From Lachnospiraceae bacterium AD3010 (GTDB taxonomy: Bacteria; Bacillota; Clostridia; Lachnospirales; Lachnospiraceae): DNA of 64,000 nt. The DNA is taken from positions 124,001-188,000 of the forward strand of contig KK211387.1 in assembly GCA_000622025.1 (NCBI GenBank), given 5' to 3'. Both the position numbers and the translations under genes were made by a program. How positions within the stretch are numbered: position 1 is the stretch's first letter; every line of letters begins with the position of its first letter. Below, piece after piece: positions 27,688 to 36,818 of this stretch. A model generated the notes under the pieces. That model saw only the letters and a list, made by a program, of their open reading frames with translations. It did no database searches and had not been told where the DNA came from.

Positions 27688-29856
27688 GTGAATATTATCA
27701 AACGAAACGGCAAGGAAGTAGAGTACGACGGCGAGAAGATAATCGCAGCCGTAGACAAGGCAAATGCCCAGGTAGGAGACAATTTCAAGCTTCTTGATTC
27801 CCAGGTGAGGGTTGTAGAGGAAAAGGTCAGAAGGAAGCTGAAAAGTCTGGACCATGAGGCGGGTGTGGAAGAAATACAGGATTACGTGATCCAGGCCATA
27901 CAGGAAGAGGGAGCTTTCAGGGTCGCAACCATCTACACCGTATACCGCTATAAGAGAGAGCTTGTCAGAAAGAGCAATACCACAGATGACAAGATCCTTA
28001 CTCTTGTAGAGTATGAAAATGAGGATGTGAAGGAGGAAAATTCCAACAAGAATCCCATGGTGGTCTCGGTACAGAGAGACTATGTGGCAGGAGAGGTGAG
28101 CCGGGATCTTACAAACAGGATACTCCTTCCCCAGGAGGTTGTGGAGGCTCACAGACAGGGCATCATCCATTTCCACGACTCGGATTATTTCGTACAGCAT
28201 ATGTATAACTGCTGTCTTGTGAATCTTGAGGATATGCTGCAGAACGGTACCGTGATCAGCGATACTATGATAGAGAAGCCGAAAAGCTTTTCCACAGCCT
28301 GTAATATTGCGACACAGTGTATAGCCCAGATCGCAAGCTCACAGTACGGGGGACAGAGCATAACCCTGTCACACCTCGCTCCTTTTGTGGATGTGACGAG
28401 AAGGAAGTTCAGGAAGGAAGTCCTTTCGGAGTTTGAGGCAGCGGGCATAGAGGCTTCAGAGGAGGAGATAAATGCCGTTGCGGAGCGGCGCACCGTTGAA
28501 GAGATAAGGCACGGAGTCCAGACCATACAGTATCAGGTAACCACTCTTATGACCACCAACGGGCAGGCACCCTTCATCACGGTCTATATGTATCTGGACG
28601 AGGTGCCTGAGGGACAGACCCGGAATGATCTGGCCATCATCATTGAAGAGATGCTGAAGCAGAGGATCCTGGGTGTGAAGAATGAAAAGGGAGTTTACAT
28701 AACTCCTGCATTCCCGAAGCTCATTTATGTGCTGGATGAGGATAACGTTACAGAGGATTCCAAATACTGGTATCTTACAAGGCTTGCCGCACAGTGCACG
28801 GCGAAACGTATGGTTCCCGATTATATTTCCGCGAAGAAGATGAGGGAGTATAAGGGCGGCGACGTATACCCCTGTATGGGATGCAGAAGCTTCCTTACCC
28901 CAGACCGCTTCAGTCCTGAGGGACAGAAGCACAGGTATTACGGAAGATTCAATCAGGGCGTTGTGACCATCAACCTTGTGGATGTTGCCTGCAGCTCCTA
29001 CCGTGATATGGATAAGTTCTGGCAGATACTGGACGAGAGGCTGGAGCTCTGTCACAAGGCTCTCCGCTGCAGACACGAGAGGCTTCTCGGAACGATAAGC
29101 GACGTGGCTCCCATACTCTGGCAGTACGGCGCAATCGCAAGGCTTGCCAAGGGCGAAAAGATCGACAAGCTCCTTTACGGAGGTTATTCCACCATATCCC
29201 TTGGATATGCAGGGATCTATGAGATGTGCAAGTATATGACCGGAAGATCCCATACGGATCCGGAAGCCAAGCCCTTCGCGCTGAAGGTTATGCAGAGACT
29301 GAATGACAAGTGTGCAGAGTGGAAGGCTGCGGAAAATATAGATTATTCCGTATACGGCACACCGCTTGAGTCCACTACCTATAAGTTTGCCACCTGTCTG
29401 CAGAAGAGGTTCGGGCGGATCAAGGACGTTACGGATCATAACTATATCACAAACAGCTACCATGTCAGCGTGCGTGAAAAGATAGATGCGTTTACCAAGC
29501 TTAAGTTCGAGGCGGATTTCCAGAAGCTGTCTCCGGGAGGAGCCATAAGCTACGTGGAGGTTCCCAATATGACCGACAATATAGATGCGGTCCTTTCGGT
29601 AATGAAGTTTATCTATGACAATATCATGTACGCGGAACTGAATACCAAGAGCGATTTTTGCCAGGTGTGCGGTTATGACGGAGAGATAAATATCGTTACC
29701 GACGCCCACGGTAAGCTTATTTGGGAATGTCCCAACTGCGGTAACCGTGATCAGGCAAAGATGAATGTGGCAAGGCGTACCTGCGGATATATCGGAACAA
29801 ATTTTTGGAATCAGGGCAGAACCCAGGAAATACGTGAGAGGGTGCTGCATCTGTAA
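27688..29856 (+). CDS. nrdD: Anaerobic ribonucleoside-triphosphate reductase
   Basis: NrdD makes deoxyribonucleotides from NTPs under anoxia, using a glycyl radical. The 722-residue product has an N-terminal ATP-cone (residues 1-90, KRNGKEVEYDGEKIIAAV), the catalytic core, a C-terminal zinc site (CQVCGYDG...CPNCGNRD) and the glycyl-radical motif RRTCGYIGTNFWNQGR. The start is GTG 27688, with AGGGAGG (27674-27680) 7 bases upstream; the frame is open earlier, but that part looks like leader. The activase NrdG, usually adjacent, is not in this window. Confidence 0.95.
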   Translation: MNIIKRNGKEVEYDGEKIIAAVDKANAQVGDNFKLLDSQVRVVEEKVRRKLKSLDHEAGVEEIQDYVIQAIQEEGAFRVATIYTVYRYKRELVRKSNTTDDKILTLVEYENEDVKEENSNKNPMVVSVQRDYVAGEVSRDLTNRILLPQEVVEAHRQGIIHFHDSDYFVQHMYNCCLVNLEDMLQNGTVISDTMIEKPKSFSTACNIATQCIAQIASSQYGGQSITLSHLAPFVDVTRRKFRKEVLSEFEAAGIEASEEEINAVAERRTVEEIRHGVQTIQYQVTTLMTTNGQAPFITVYMYLDEVPEGQTRNDLAIIIEEMLKQRILGVKNEKGVYITPAFPKLIYVLDEDNVTEDSKYWYLTRLAAQCTAKRMVPDYISAKKMREYKGGDVYPCMGCRSFLTPDRFSPEGQKHRYYGRFNQGVVTINLVDVACSSYRDMDKFWQILDERLELCHKALRCRHERLLGTISDVAPILWQYGAIARLAKGEKIDKLLYGGYSTISLGYAGIYEMCKYMTGRSHTDPEAKPFALKVMQRLNDKCAEWKAAENIDYSVYGTPLESTTYKFATCLQKRFGRIKDVTDHNYITNSYHVSVREKIDAFTKLKFEADFQKLSPGGAISYVEVPNMTDNIDAVLSVMKFIYDNIMYAELNTKSDFCQVCGYDGEINIVTDAHGKLIWECPNCGNRDQAKMNVARRTCGYIGTNFWNQGRTQEIRERVLHL

Positions 29857-29865
29857 GCTGCAGAA

Positions 29866-29912
29866 AGTTCGGACACGCTTTGACACACCATCTGCGGCAG
29901 TGCCCCGCAAGG
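29866..29912. repeat. Decayed two-hairpin repeat after nrdD
   Basis: CGGACACGCTTTGACACACC followed by CGGCAGTGCCCCGC matches the second hairpin of the 5.2 and 39.2 kb repeats, but the arms no longer pair well. It lies a few bases after the nrdD stop. Confidence 0.65.
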
Positions 29913-29947
29913 AATGAACAGTTGCCCCGGGAGAATATGAAGCTGGG

Positions 29948-29982
29948 AAAAGGAACCTTTGAGCGGTTCCTTTTTCTGTTTT
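29948..29982 (+). terminator. Rho-independent terminator downstream of nrdD
   Basis: The stem AAAGGAACC / GGTTCCTTT, with a 7-base loop, is followed by TTCTGTTTT. Stem strength and T-tract are typical of an intrinsic terminator. Confidence 0.85.
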
Positions 29983-30052
29983 AAAATGGTATTATGATAG
30001 CAGGGTAAAAAGTCTGAACTCATTTTGTGCCTGCAGAAAATGGGTGAGTGGC

Positions 30053-30105
30053 TTAGAGACCCGCCCCCGCATTGAGTACGAAGCGGGGCGCCGGATAGTG
30101 GGTTT
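30053..30105 (+). promoter_or_regulatory. GC-rich leader hairpin before the hybrid kinase
   Basis: An outer stem ACCCGC/GTGGGT and inner stem CCCCGC/GCGGGG enclose a 12-base loop, ending in TTTT just upstream of the kinase start. It may be a leader structure or attenuator. I do not recognise a known riboswitch class. Confidence 0.35.
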
Positions 30106-30128
30106 TGACTGGAACATCGTATTATTCT

Positions 30129-32624
30129 ATGGATCATTTTCAGAATGAAGAAATAAACAGAGCCAGATCCTGGTTTGTGGAGAGGATGGAAAATCCTTTC
30201 ATAATCGCCGATGCGTCCTTACGCTTCATCGATGCAAATGCAGCGGCGAAAAAGCTTTTCCCGAAGCTTAGGGAGCTTATGAAGGAGGATCCCATCCCCG
30301 ATGAGATACGGTTAATGTTTACTGACAATCAGGAGCGTACAACGGTCGGAAACCGTATTTTCAAAAAAACCGTGGAGGAAAGATGGGGAGATGAGAGCTA
30401 CAGCTGTCTTTTCCTTGTGGACAGGACTGATGAAGAGGAGCTCTTAAACAGCCTCGATAAGGCAAGGGATGCTGCAGAAGAAACAAATATGACCCACTCT
30501 GTTTTTCTTTCCAATATGTCCCACGAGATCCGTACACCCATGAATGCCATTGTCGGGATGTCCGACATTCTTCTGAGAGAAAACCTTCCTCCCCATACAA
30601 AGGGGTATCTGAATAATATAAAGGGTTCTGTGGGGACCCTGCTTTCTATAATAAATGACGTTCTTGATATTTCAAAGATAGAGGACGGGAGCTTAAGGAT
30701 CATTGAAGAGGAATATGAACCCATGTCCTTCCTTAATGATCTTTCAATGATCTTTCTAAACCGTATAGGGAATAAGCCGGTTGAGCTTCTCTATATGATA
30801 GATCCGGCGCTGCCTTCAAAGCTCTACGGGGATGCGAGGCGTATACAGCAGATAATAATAAATATGCTGAATAATGCCGTCGAGTACACCGACAGCGGAT
30901 ATATCTGCCTTTCCATGACCGTGGAGGAAAAGGAGGATGACTACTGTCTTATCTCCATATCAATTTCCGACAGCGGACAGGGAATACGGGAAGAGGACAG
31001 AGGTGATCTTTTCAGCCCGTTGCAGAAAGCAAATAACAGGAAGAGAACGGAAAGAGAGGGACTGGGTCTCGGACTCTCCATCTGTAAGCAGCTTGTAAGG
31101 CTTATGGGAGGGGAAATTGGTGTGGAGAGCACCATCGGCAGCGGAAGCAGGTTCTACTTTACGCTCTCTCAGGGAGTGGCCAATAATGAGCTCGCTGCGG
31201 AGATCAAGAATAAGGATCAGGAGAGGCTTATATACTACCTTTTTGACAATAAATATCTGGAAGAGGCACTTATCCGGCTGTCAAAGGAATTCGGGATAAG
31301 GACAAGAAAATATGAGGGATCCGTTGAAGAAGGAGAGGAAAAGAAGTATCTCTTTACGGACTGCTTAAGAAGGATAGCGGCAGCGGAGACCGATGAGCTT
31401 AAGAAAAAGGATGTTGAGATCTGTGTCCTTATTAATCCTATGCTGGAGAGCCTGGAGGATAACGGCTTCAGGGCGATAAACAAGCCTCTTTACAGTCTGA
31501 ATTTCTGTCAGATAATAAATGATGAGCTGAATAACAGAGACGGCAAGATCGATATGGATTTCACCGCTCCCGATGCCAGCATACTTGTGGTTGATGATAA
31601 TGAAATGAATCTGCAGGTTGTAAAGGGACTTCTTGCTCCGATAAAGATGAAGATAGACACGGCGGAGAACGGCAAGGAAGGTGTGGAATGTGTTGTGAGC
31701 AACCCCTATGATCTGGTACTTATGGATCACATGATGCCGGTGATGGACGGGGTTGAGGCTCTGGAAAAGATAAGACAGGTTCAGGGCGGAAAATATGAGG
31801 ATCTTCCGGTGATCGCACTTTCCGCAAATGCTACCGCGGACGCCGAGGTTCTGTTCAGAGAGAAAGGGTTTTCCGATTTTGTGGCTAAGCCAATAAAGCT
31901 TCGGGAAATCAGACGCTGCCTGTTGGAATGGCTTCCTTCAAAAAAGATACACCGGGGCAGCGTAAAGTTAAGCGATGATGAGACAGAGGCCAAAGTTGAA
32001 GAGGAAGAGGTTGATCTGCCATCTGAGATCGAGGGCCTGAATGTAGAGGATGGTATAAGCTACTGCGGATCTCCTGCGCTTTTCAGGAAGTGCATGGTCA
32101 TCTTTTACAGGATAATCGACAAGAATGTTATGAGGATCACCAAGTTCCTGGAGGACGGGCTTATCCGTGACTACACGATAGAAGTCCATGCCCTGAAGAA
32201 CTCCGCGAGAATGATCGGTGCCAGAGAGCTTTCCGATGATTTCAAGGAACTGGAACAGCTTGGAAATAATGACGATATCGATGCTCTTACGGAAAAGACT
32301 CCCGGTGTTCTGGAGCTTTATCAGAGCTATAAGAGGATATTAAAGCCCTTTGCGGATACAGAGAAAAGGAATTCATATACCCCGAAGCGCGAGGAAGTAG
32401 TCGAAAGCTTACAGAAGATCATAGATGCCATGGATGCCTTCGATATGGACGGTGCTGATGAAGCCATGGGGGTACTTCGGGAGTATTCGCTTCCCGGCGG
32501 GCTTGATGATAAGATACTGGAGCTTGATGCGCTTGTGTCGGATTTTGCCATGGAAGATGTGATCAGTCTTTCCGAAGAACTAATCAGGGATTGTGAGAGG
32601 GTATTTGAGGAGGACGGAAAATGA
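30129..32624 (+). CDS. Hybrid sensor histidine kinase with receiver and HPt domains
   Basis: This ~831-residue hybrid kinase has no membrane helix, so it is probably cytoplasmic. Its order is a PAS-like N-terminus (PFIIADASLRFIDANAA), HisKA with the H-box FLSNMSHEIRTPMNAIVG, HATPase (LGLGLSICKQLVRLMGG), then a degenerate domain (residues ~365-460). A true receiver follows (ASILVVDDNEMNLQ, phospho-Asp in LVLMDHMMPVMDG), and last an HPt-like domain with the His in VHALKNSARMIGA. The next gene encodes a response regulator overlapping by 4 bases, the likely output. The start is uncertain: TTG 30105 is also possible and neither has a clear RBS. Confidence 0.88.
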   Translation: MDHFQNEEINRARSWFVERMENPFIIADASLRFIDANAAAKKLFPKLRELMKEDPIPDEIRLMFTDNQERTTVGNRIFKKTVEERWGDESYSCLFLVDRTDEEELLNSLDKARDAAEETNMTHSVFLSNMSHEIRTPMNAIVGMSDILLRENLPPHTKGYLNNIKGSVGTLLSIINDVLDISKIEDGSLRIIEEEYEPMSFLNDLSMIFLNRIGNKPVELLYMIDPALPSKLYGDARRIQQIIINMLNNAVEYTDSGYICLSMTVEEKEDDYCLISISISDSGQGIREEDRGDLFSPLQKANNRKRTEREGLGLGLSICKQLVRLMGGEIGVESTIGSGSRFYFTLSQGVANNELAAEIKNKDQERLIYYLFDNKYLEEALIRLSKEFGIRTRKYEGSVEEGEEKKYLFTDCLRRIAAAETDELKKKDVEICVLINPMLESLEDNGFRAINKPLYSLNFCQIINDELNNRDGKIDMDFTAPDASILVVDDNEMNLQVVKGLLAPIKMKIDTAENGKEGVECVVSNPYDLVLMDHMMPVMDGVEALEKIRQVQGGKYEDLPVIALSANATADAEVLFREKGFSDFVAKPIKLREIRRCLLEWLPSKKIHRGSVKLSDDETEAKVEEEEVDLPSEIEGLNVEDGISYCGSPALFRKCMVIFYRIIDKNVMRITKFLEDGLIRDYTIEVHALKNSARMIGARELSDDFKELEQLGNNDDIDALTEKTPGVLELYQSYKRILKPFADTEKRNSYTPKREEVVESLQKIIDAMDAFDMDGADEAMGVLREYSLPGGLDDKILELDALVSDFAMEDVISLSEELIRDCERVFEEDGK

Positions 32625-33406
32625 CAGCTGAACGTAATGTGCTTATTGTCAGGATAATAGAGGGATATCTGGTAGGATCCCTTGAACGGAGACTCCTTGA
32701 AAAAAGGATAAAGGTAAGGAAGGTAGGAGCGGATGTTGCCGAGATAGGGCGTTTCAATGATGAAATGGATGCAATCATCGTATATGTGGGCAACAATATA
32801 CACGAGAAGACCGAGGCACTGGTATATCTTAAGGATCTTGGGATAGAAAAGGGTATCCCCATCTTCCTTATAGAGGGGGATAACGGGCTTACGGATATTC
32901 TTCGTGTGCTTCCGGAAGCCGCCATCACACAGTCATTTCCACATCCCGTTGATATCAAGGAAACCACAAATGTTATCAATTCCTATCTTATTCAGAATGA
33001 TAAGACAAATATGAGGAAGATACTGGTGGTTGACGACTCCGGTCCTATGCTGAGGAACTTAAGGGAATGGCTGGGAGAGAAGTATAATGTAATTCCCGCA
33101 AACTCGGGGGCAATGGCCATGAAGTATATTAGCCGTGAGCTTCCGGATCTTATCCTGCTTGACTACGAAATGCCGGTTGTGAACGGAAAACAGGTCCTTG
33201 AAATGATAAGGACCGAAATAGATTTTTCGTCTATTCCGGTCATATTCCTTACAGGCAAGAACGATAAGGAGAGCGTGGCCTCAGTAATGGGCTTAAAGCC
33301 CCAGGGTTATCTGTTAAAGACCCTGCCTCCACAGGAGATAGTCCGCAGTATCGATGACTTCTTTGTGAAGCTCGAGAATGAGGAAAAGCAGAAAAAGCTC
33401 TGGTAA
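32621..33406 (+). CDS. Response regulator with a degenerate and a canonical receiver domain
   Basis: The 261-residue protein has two tandem CheY-like halves and no DNA-binding domain. The second half (from about residue 131, KILVVDDSGPML) has all receiver residues: the acidic pair, Asp in LILLDYEMP, Thr in IFLTGK and Lys in YLLKTLPP. The first half (NVLIVRIIEG..., DAIIVYVGN) keeps the fold pattern but lacks the acidic pair and phospho-Asp. The ATG overlaps the hybrid-kinase stop (ATGA), so the two are partners in one phosphorelay. Confidence 0.82.
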   Translation: MTAERNVLIVRIIEGYLVGSLERRLLEKRIKVRKVGADVAEIGRFNDEMDAIIVYVGNNIHEKTEALVYLKDLGIEKGIPIFLIEGDNGLTDILRVLPEAAITQSFPHPVDIKETTNVINSYLIQNDKTNMRKILVVDDSGPMLRNLREWLGEKYNVIPANSGAMAMKYISRELPDLILLDYEMPVVNGKQVLEMIRTEIDFSSIPVIFLTGKNDKESVASVMGLKPQGYLLKTLPPQEIVRSIDDFFVKLENEEKQKKLW

Positions 33407-33422
33407 ACTTTTTCAACTGCTT

Positions 33423-34136
33423 TTACTGCTCATCACTTTCAAATTTATAACCGATACCCCAGACAGTGGATATTCTCCAGGCTTCGTGATCCTTAAGCTT
33501 TTCACGGAGCCTTTTTATATGCACGTCAACAGTCCTTGTGTCACCGATATATTCATAGCCCCAGATATGGTCAAGGAGCTGTTCTCTGGTAAAGACCTGA
33601 TTCGGGGAGGAGGCAAGGAAATAGAGGAGCTCCATTTCCTTAGGCGGCATATCCAGAGGCTTTCCGCAGTAGAGAACCGAGTAATTCGTGAGGTTTATTA
33701 TCAGATCCGGATATTCCACCTTTTTCACATCGGAACGGGGAGGTTCCTGCGGAGATGCCGCAGCTGCCGATGTGCGGCGGAGGACTGCTTTTGCTCTTGC
33801 TATCAGCTCCTTTGAGTCAAAGGGCTTCTCCATATAGTCATCCGCACCAAGCTCCAGACCCAGTACCTTGTCAAAAACCTCGCCCTTTGCGGAGATCATT
33901 ATAATAGGGGTCTGGGATTTCATACGTATCTCACGGCATACCTGGTAGCCGTCTATCCCGGGAAGCATCAGGTCCAGAAGGATAAGGTTCGGGTTATATG
34001 CCGCGTATTCCTTCAGGGCACTCTCACCGTCATTTACGATCTTCGTGTCAAAGCACTCCTTGGTGAAATAGAGTGAGATAAGCTCGGCAATATTATTATC
34101 GTCATCCACTATTAGGACCTTTTGTTTGTCTACCAT
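33423..34136 (-). CDS. OmpR/PhoB-type response regulator (orphan)
   Basis: The 237-residue DNA-binding response regulator has a receiver domain (VLIVDDDNN, Asp in LLDLMLPGIDGY, Lys in DDYMEKPF) and a C-terminal winged helix (MPPKEMELLYFLA, WGYEYIGDTRTVDVHIKRLREKL). No histidine kinase is adjacent on this strand; the hybrid-kinase pair converges on it from the other side, with 16 bases between stops. Its cognate kinase and targets are unknown. Confidence 0.9.
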   Translation of the reverse strand: MVDKQKVLIVDDDNNIAELISLYFTKECFDTKIVNDGESALKEYAAYNPNLILLDLMLPGIDGYQVCREIRMKSQTPIIMISAKGEVFDKVLGLELGADDYMEKPFDSKELIARAKAVLRRTSAAAASPQEPPRSDVKKVEYPDLIINLTNYSVLYCGKPLDMPPKEMELLYFLASSPNQVFTREQLLDHIWGYEYIGDTRTVDVHIKRLREKLKDHEAWRISTVWGIGYKFESDEQ

Positions 34137-34162
34137 GGTGTATTCTCCTGATCAATTTTATT

Positions 34163-34297
34163 TAAGATTCTTCGCTTCGCTCAGAATGGAAAAACATCCA
34201 GCGGATGTTTTTCGGGCACGTTTTGATGCGCCATGCGCATCAGTGCCCCGTAAAGAAAAGATTCTTCGCTTCGCTCAGAATGACGTGACGTCATTCT
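34163..34297. repeat. Two-hairpin repeat flanked by dispersed units
   Basis: A unit AGATTCTTCGCTTCGCTCAGAATG precedes a perfect stem AAAAACATCC-AGC-GGATGTTTTT. Then comes the second hairpin with GGGCAC/GTGCCC outer arms and an inner 8-base perfect stem TGATGCGC-CAT-GCGCATCA. Another AGATTCTTCGCTTCGCTCAG unit follows. The block overlaps the stop codon of mutS2 on the minus strand and fills the gap to the regulator gene. Confidence 0.92.
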
Positions 34298-36707
34298 AGT
34301 CATTCTTAAAGACTGCGATGGTGACTCCCGAGTCGCCTTCTCCGAATTCGCCTTCACGGAACTCCCGGACATAACGGCAGTTTTTCAGGTATGAGCGGAC
34401 GGTTTCCCTTAAGATTCCGGAACCCTTTCCGTGAACGATACGAACCTGTGACAGATGCGAGACAAAGGCATCATCAAGGTAAGAAGAGAGCTCCTCCCTT
34501 GCATCATCGGAATTTTTTCCGATAAGGTTTATCTCGGGGTGTATGGTCTTCGTATGGCCAAGAGGCTTTTTCCCTGAAGAAAGGCTTCCTATCCCGTACC
34601 CCCGGCGCGCCGTGTCTTCTGAATTCAGGTCGTTTATATTTACATCATATTTTATAATACCACATTGAACGGATAAATTCCCGTTATTATCGGGAAGAGT
34701 CTGTACGGTTCCTTTTAGATTAAGGGAGATTATCCGCACATTCATTCCGATCTTTACCTGCTTTCGCCTGAGATTGCCATGGGGCTTATCCTGTTCAGGA
34801 ACAGCGGAAAGAGTGGGCGAGATACCGGATGAGGACGGAAGGGTTTTATTAAGGGATTCCCGTAATGCTGCCCTGTCCTTCTCCGCAGCCTTAAGCGTAT
34901 CGGAATCCGCATATTTCTGCATATTCTTTATGGCTGCATCGGCGGTCTCCTTGGCCTCCTTCAGAATGAGCCTTGCCTCCTCCTTTGCCGAGGAAAGGAT
35001 CTTTTCCTTTGATTCATTCAGGCGCTGGCGCCCGGAGTCAAGCTCTGACTGGAGGCGCTCAATCTCAGCCTGGGTGTCGCTTATCTCTTTCTGCTTTTTC
35101 TCCAGAGTTACACGGTTTTCTTCGAGGCTTGCAAGTACCTTTTCGAATTTCTCATCCTCTTCGTTTACCCGTTTCTTCGCATCGTTTATTATCCTGTCGG
35201 GAAGTCCCAGTCTTTTTGATATGGCAAAGGCATTGCTTTTCCCGGGGATGCCAACGAGGATCCTGTAGGTGGGACGGAGTGACTCCACATCGAATTCGAG
35301 GCAGGCATTTTCGACCCACGCTGTGGAAAGCGCATATTCCTTAAGCTCCGGGTAATGGGTGGTTGCCATGGTCCGAATGCTTTTTTTGTGAAGGAAATCA
35401 AGGACTGCCATAGCAAGAGCGGCGCCTTCGGTGGGATCGGTTCCTGCGCAGAGTTCATCAAAGAGACAGAGACAGGTGATATTGGCATCCTTCAGTATCT
35501 CCACGATATTTGTCATATGGGATGAGAAGGTGGAAAGGGACTGTTCTATACTCTGTTCGTCACCTATATCAGCGTAGATCTCACGAAAAAATGAGAGTGC
35601 ACTCCTGTCACCGGCAGGGATATGGAGCCCGGATAAACCCATAAGTTCAAGGAGCCCAACGGTCTTTAGCGATACGGTTTTTCCACCGGTATTCGGTCCG
35701 GTGACTACCAGAAGGTCAAAGCTTTCGCCAAGCTCAAGGTCAATGGGAACGACCTTATCAGCGTCGATAAGGGGATGTCTTGCAGCTCTTAAGCGTATTA
35801 TTTCTCCGGTATTGAATTCGGGCCTGACAGCGTTCATATTCAGTGCCAGAGCGGCTTTTGCAAAGATAAAATCAAGCTCTGCCATTATAGTAAGGTCGGC
35901 TTCGATAATCTCCGCATTCTGTCCGGCTTCGAAGGAGAGAGCCTTTAAGATCGAATTGATCTCTTCTCGTTCCTTTAGCTCCAGCTCCTTTATCTCATTA
36001 TTCATTTCCACCACGGCCTTCGGTTCGATGAAAAGGGTGGAGCCTGTGCCTGACTGGTCGTGGACGATTCCCGGAACCTGGGATTTGTACTCGCTGCGGA
36101 CAGGCAGGCAGTAACGGTTATCCCTTGTCACTATCATCCTGTCCATCAGATATTCGGAGATACGGCCGCTTATCATCTTTGAAAGAGTGGAGTGGACATT
36201 GCTCCGGGTATTCTTTATTTTCCGCCGGATATCCTTTAATTCCGGACTTGCATCGTCGGATACGGTATCGGAATCAAGGATGCAGCGCCTTATCTCCTTT
36301 GCGACATAATCCAGGCTTTCAAGGCAGCTGAAGCGGTCATCGAGGGAATCCGGAACTTTGGTTTCCTCCGGATTACTGTCACCATAGGATTTTACTTCCT
36401 TTGTGACCTCCAGGAATGATGCTATATCCAGAAGCTCGTTCATGCTTAATACAGCTCCGGCAACAGCCTGCCTGAGAGATTTTCCGGTATCACGGACTCC
36501 GGAAAAGGAAGGGCTTCCGTATTTGAAAATACGTTGAAGAGCGTCGCCGGTCTCTCCCTGGGCATGCTCTATGTCCTCTATACTGCTAAAGGGCACAAGG
36601 CTTCTGCAGAGCTCTTTTCCTCTTTCGGAGGCGGCTTCGGCTTCAAGGAGAAGAAGTATCTTATCAAATTCAAGGGTATGCAGTGCTTTTTTGTTCATGT
36701 TGATCAT
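34296..36707 (-). CDS. mutS2: Endonuclease MutS2
   Basis: The 803-residue MutS2 has the MutS-type core and clamp helices, the ATPase with Walker A TGPNTGGKTVSLKTVG and the segment SSHMTNIVEIL. A long Lys/Glu coiled coil (residues ~510-620) and a C-terminal Smr nuclease domain (EINLIGKNSDDAREEL ... IVHGKGSGILRE) follow. MutS2 suppresses homologous recombination and also acts on stalled ribosomes in some Firmicutes. The start is ATG 36707 or the ATG three codons later, which fits family alignments better. A TATGAT element lies immediately upstream. The stop falls in repeat sequence. Confidence 0.95.
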   Translation of the reverse strand: MINMNKKALHTLEFDKILLLLEAEAASERGKELCRSLVPFSSIEDIEHAQGETGDALQRIFKYGSPSFSGVRDTGKSLRQAVAGAVLSMNELLDIASFLEVTKEVKSYGDSNPEETKVPDSLDDRFSCLESLDYVAKEIRRCILDSDTVSDDASPELKDIRRKIKNTRSNVHSTLSKMISGRISEYLMDRMIVTRDNRYCLPVRSEYKSQVPGIVHDQSGTGSTLFIEPKAVVEMNNEIKELELKEREEINSILKALSFEAGQNAEIIEADLTIMAELDFIFAKAALALNMNAVRPEFNTGEIIRLRAARHPLIDADKVVPIDLELGESFDLLVVTGPNTGGKTVSLKTVGLLELMGLSGLHIPAGDRSALSFFREIYADIGDEQSIEQSLSTFSSHMTNIVEILKDANITCLCLFDELCAGTDPTEGAALAMAVLDFLHKKSIRTMATTHYPELKEYALSTAWVENACLEFDVESLRPTYRILVGIPGKSNAFAISKRLGLPDRIINDAKKRVNEEDEKFEKVLASLEENRVTLEKKQKEISDTQAEIERLQSELDSGRQRLNESKEKILSSAKEEARLILKEAKETADAAIKNMQKYADSDTLKAAEKDRAALRESLNKTLPSSSGISPTLSAVPEQDKPHGNLRRKQVKIGMNVRIISLNLKGTVQTLPDNNGNLSVQCGIIKYDVNINDLNSEDTARRGYGIGSLSSGKKPLGHTKTIHPEINLIGKNSDDAREELSSYLDDAFVSHLSQVRIVHGKGSGILRETVRSYLKNCRYVREFREGEFGEGDSGVTIAVFKND

Positions 36708-36818
36708 TGTATCATATTTTGATCGTTCGGACGTTAAAAGTACAAAGGCAAATGACAGTTAAGTGTATGATCCGGGTCAGTAGACATGGTATGCTCTGGA
36801 TGATAAAATGGGTTGGAT

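Noticed and set aside
28456-29910. Long minus-strand frame of 484 codons opposite nrdD
   Set aside because: It is a shadow of the conserved nrdD gene, with no RBS or family resemblance.
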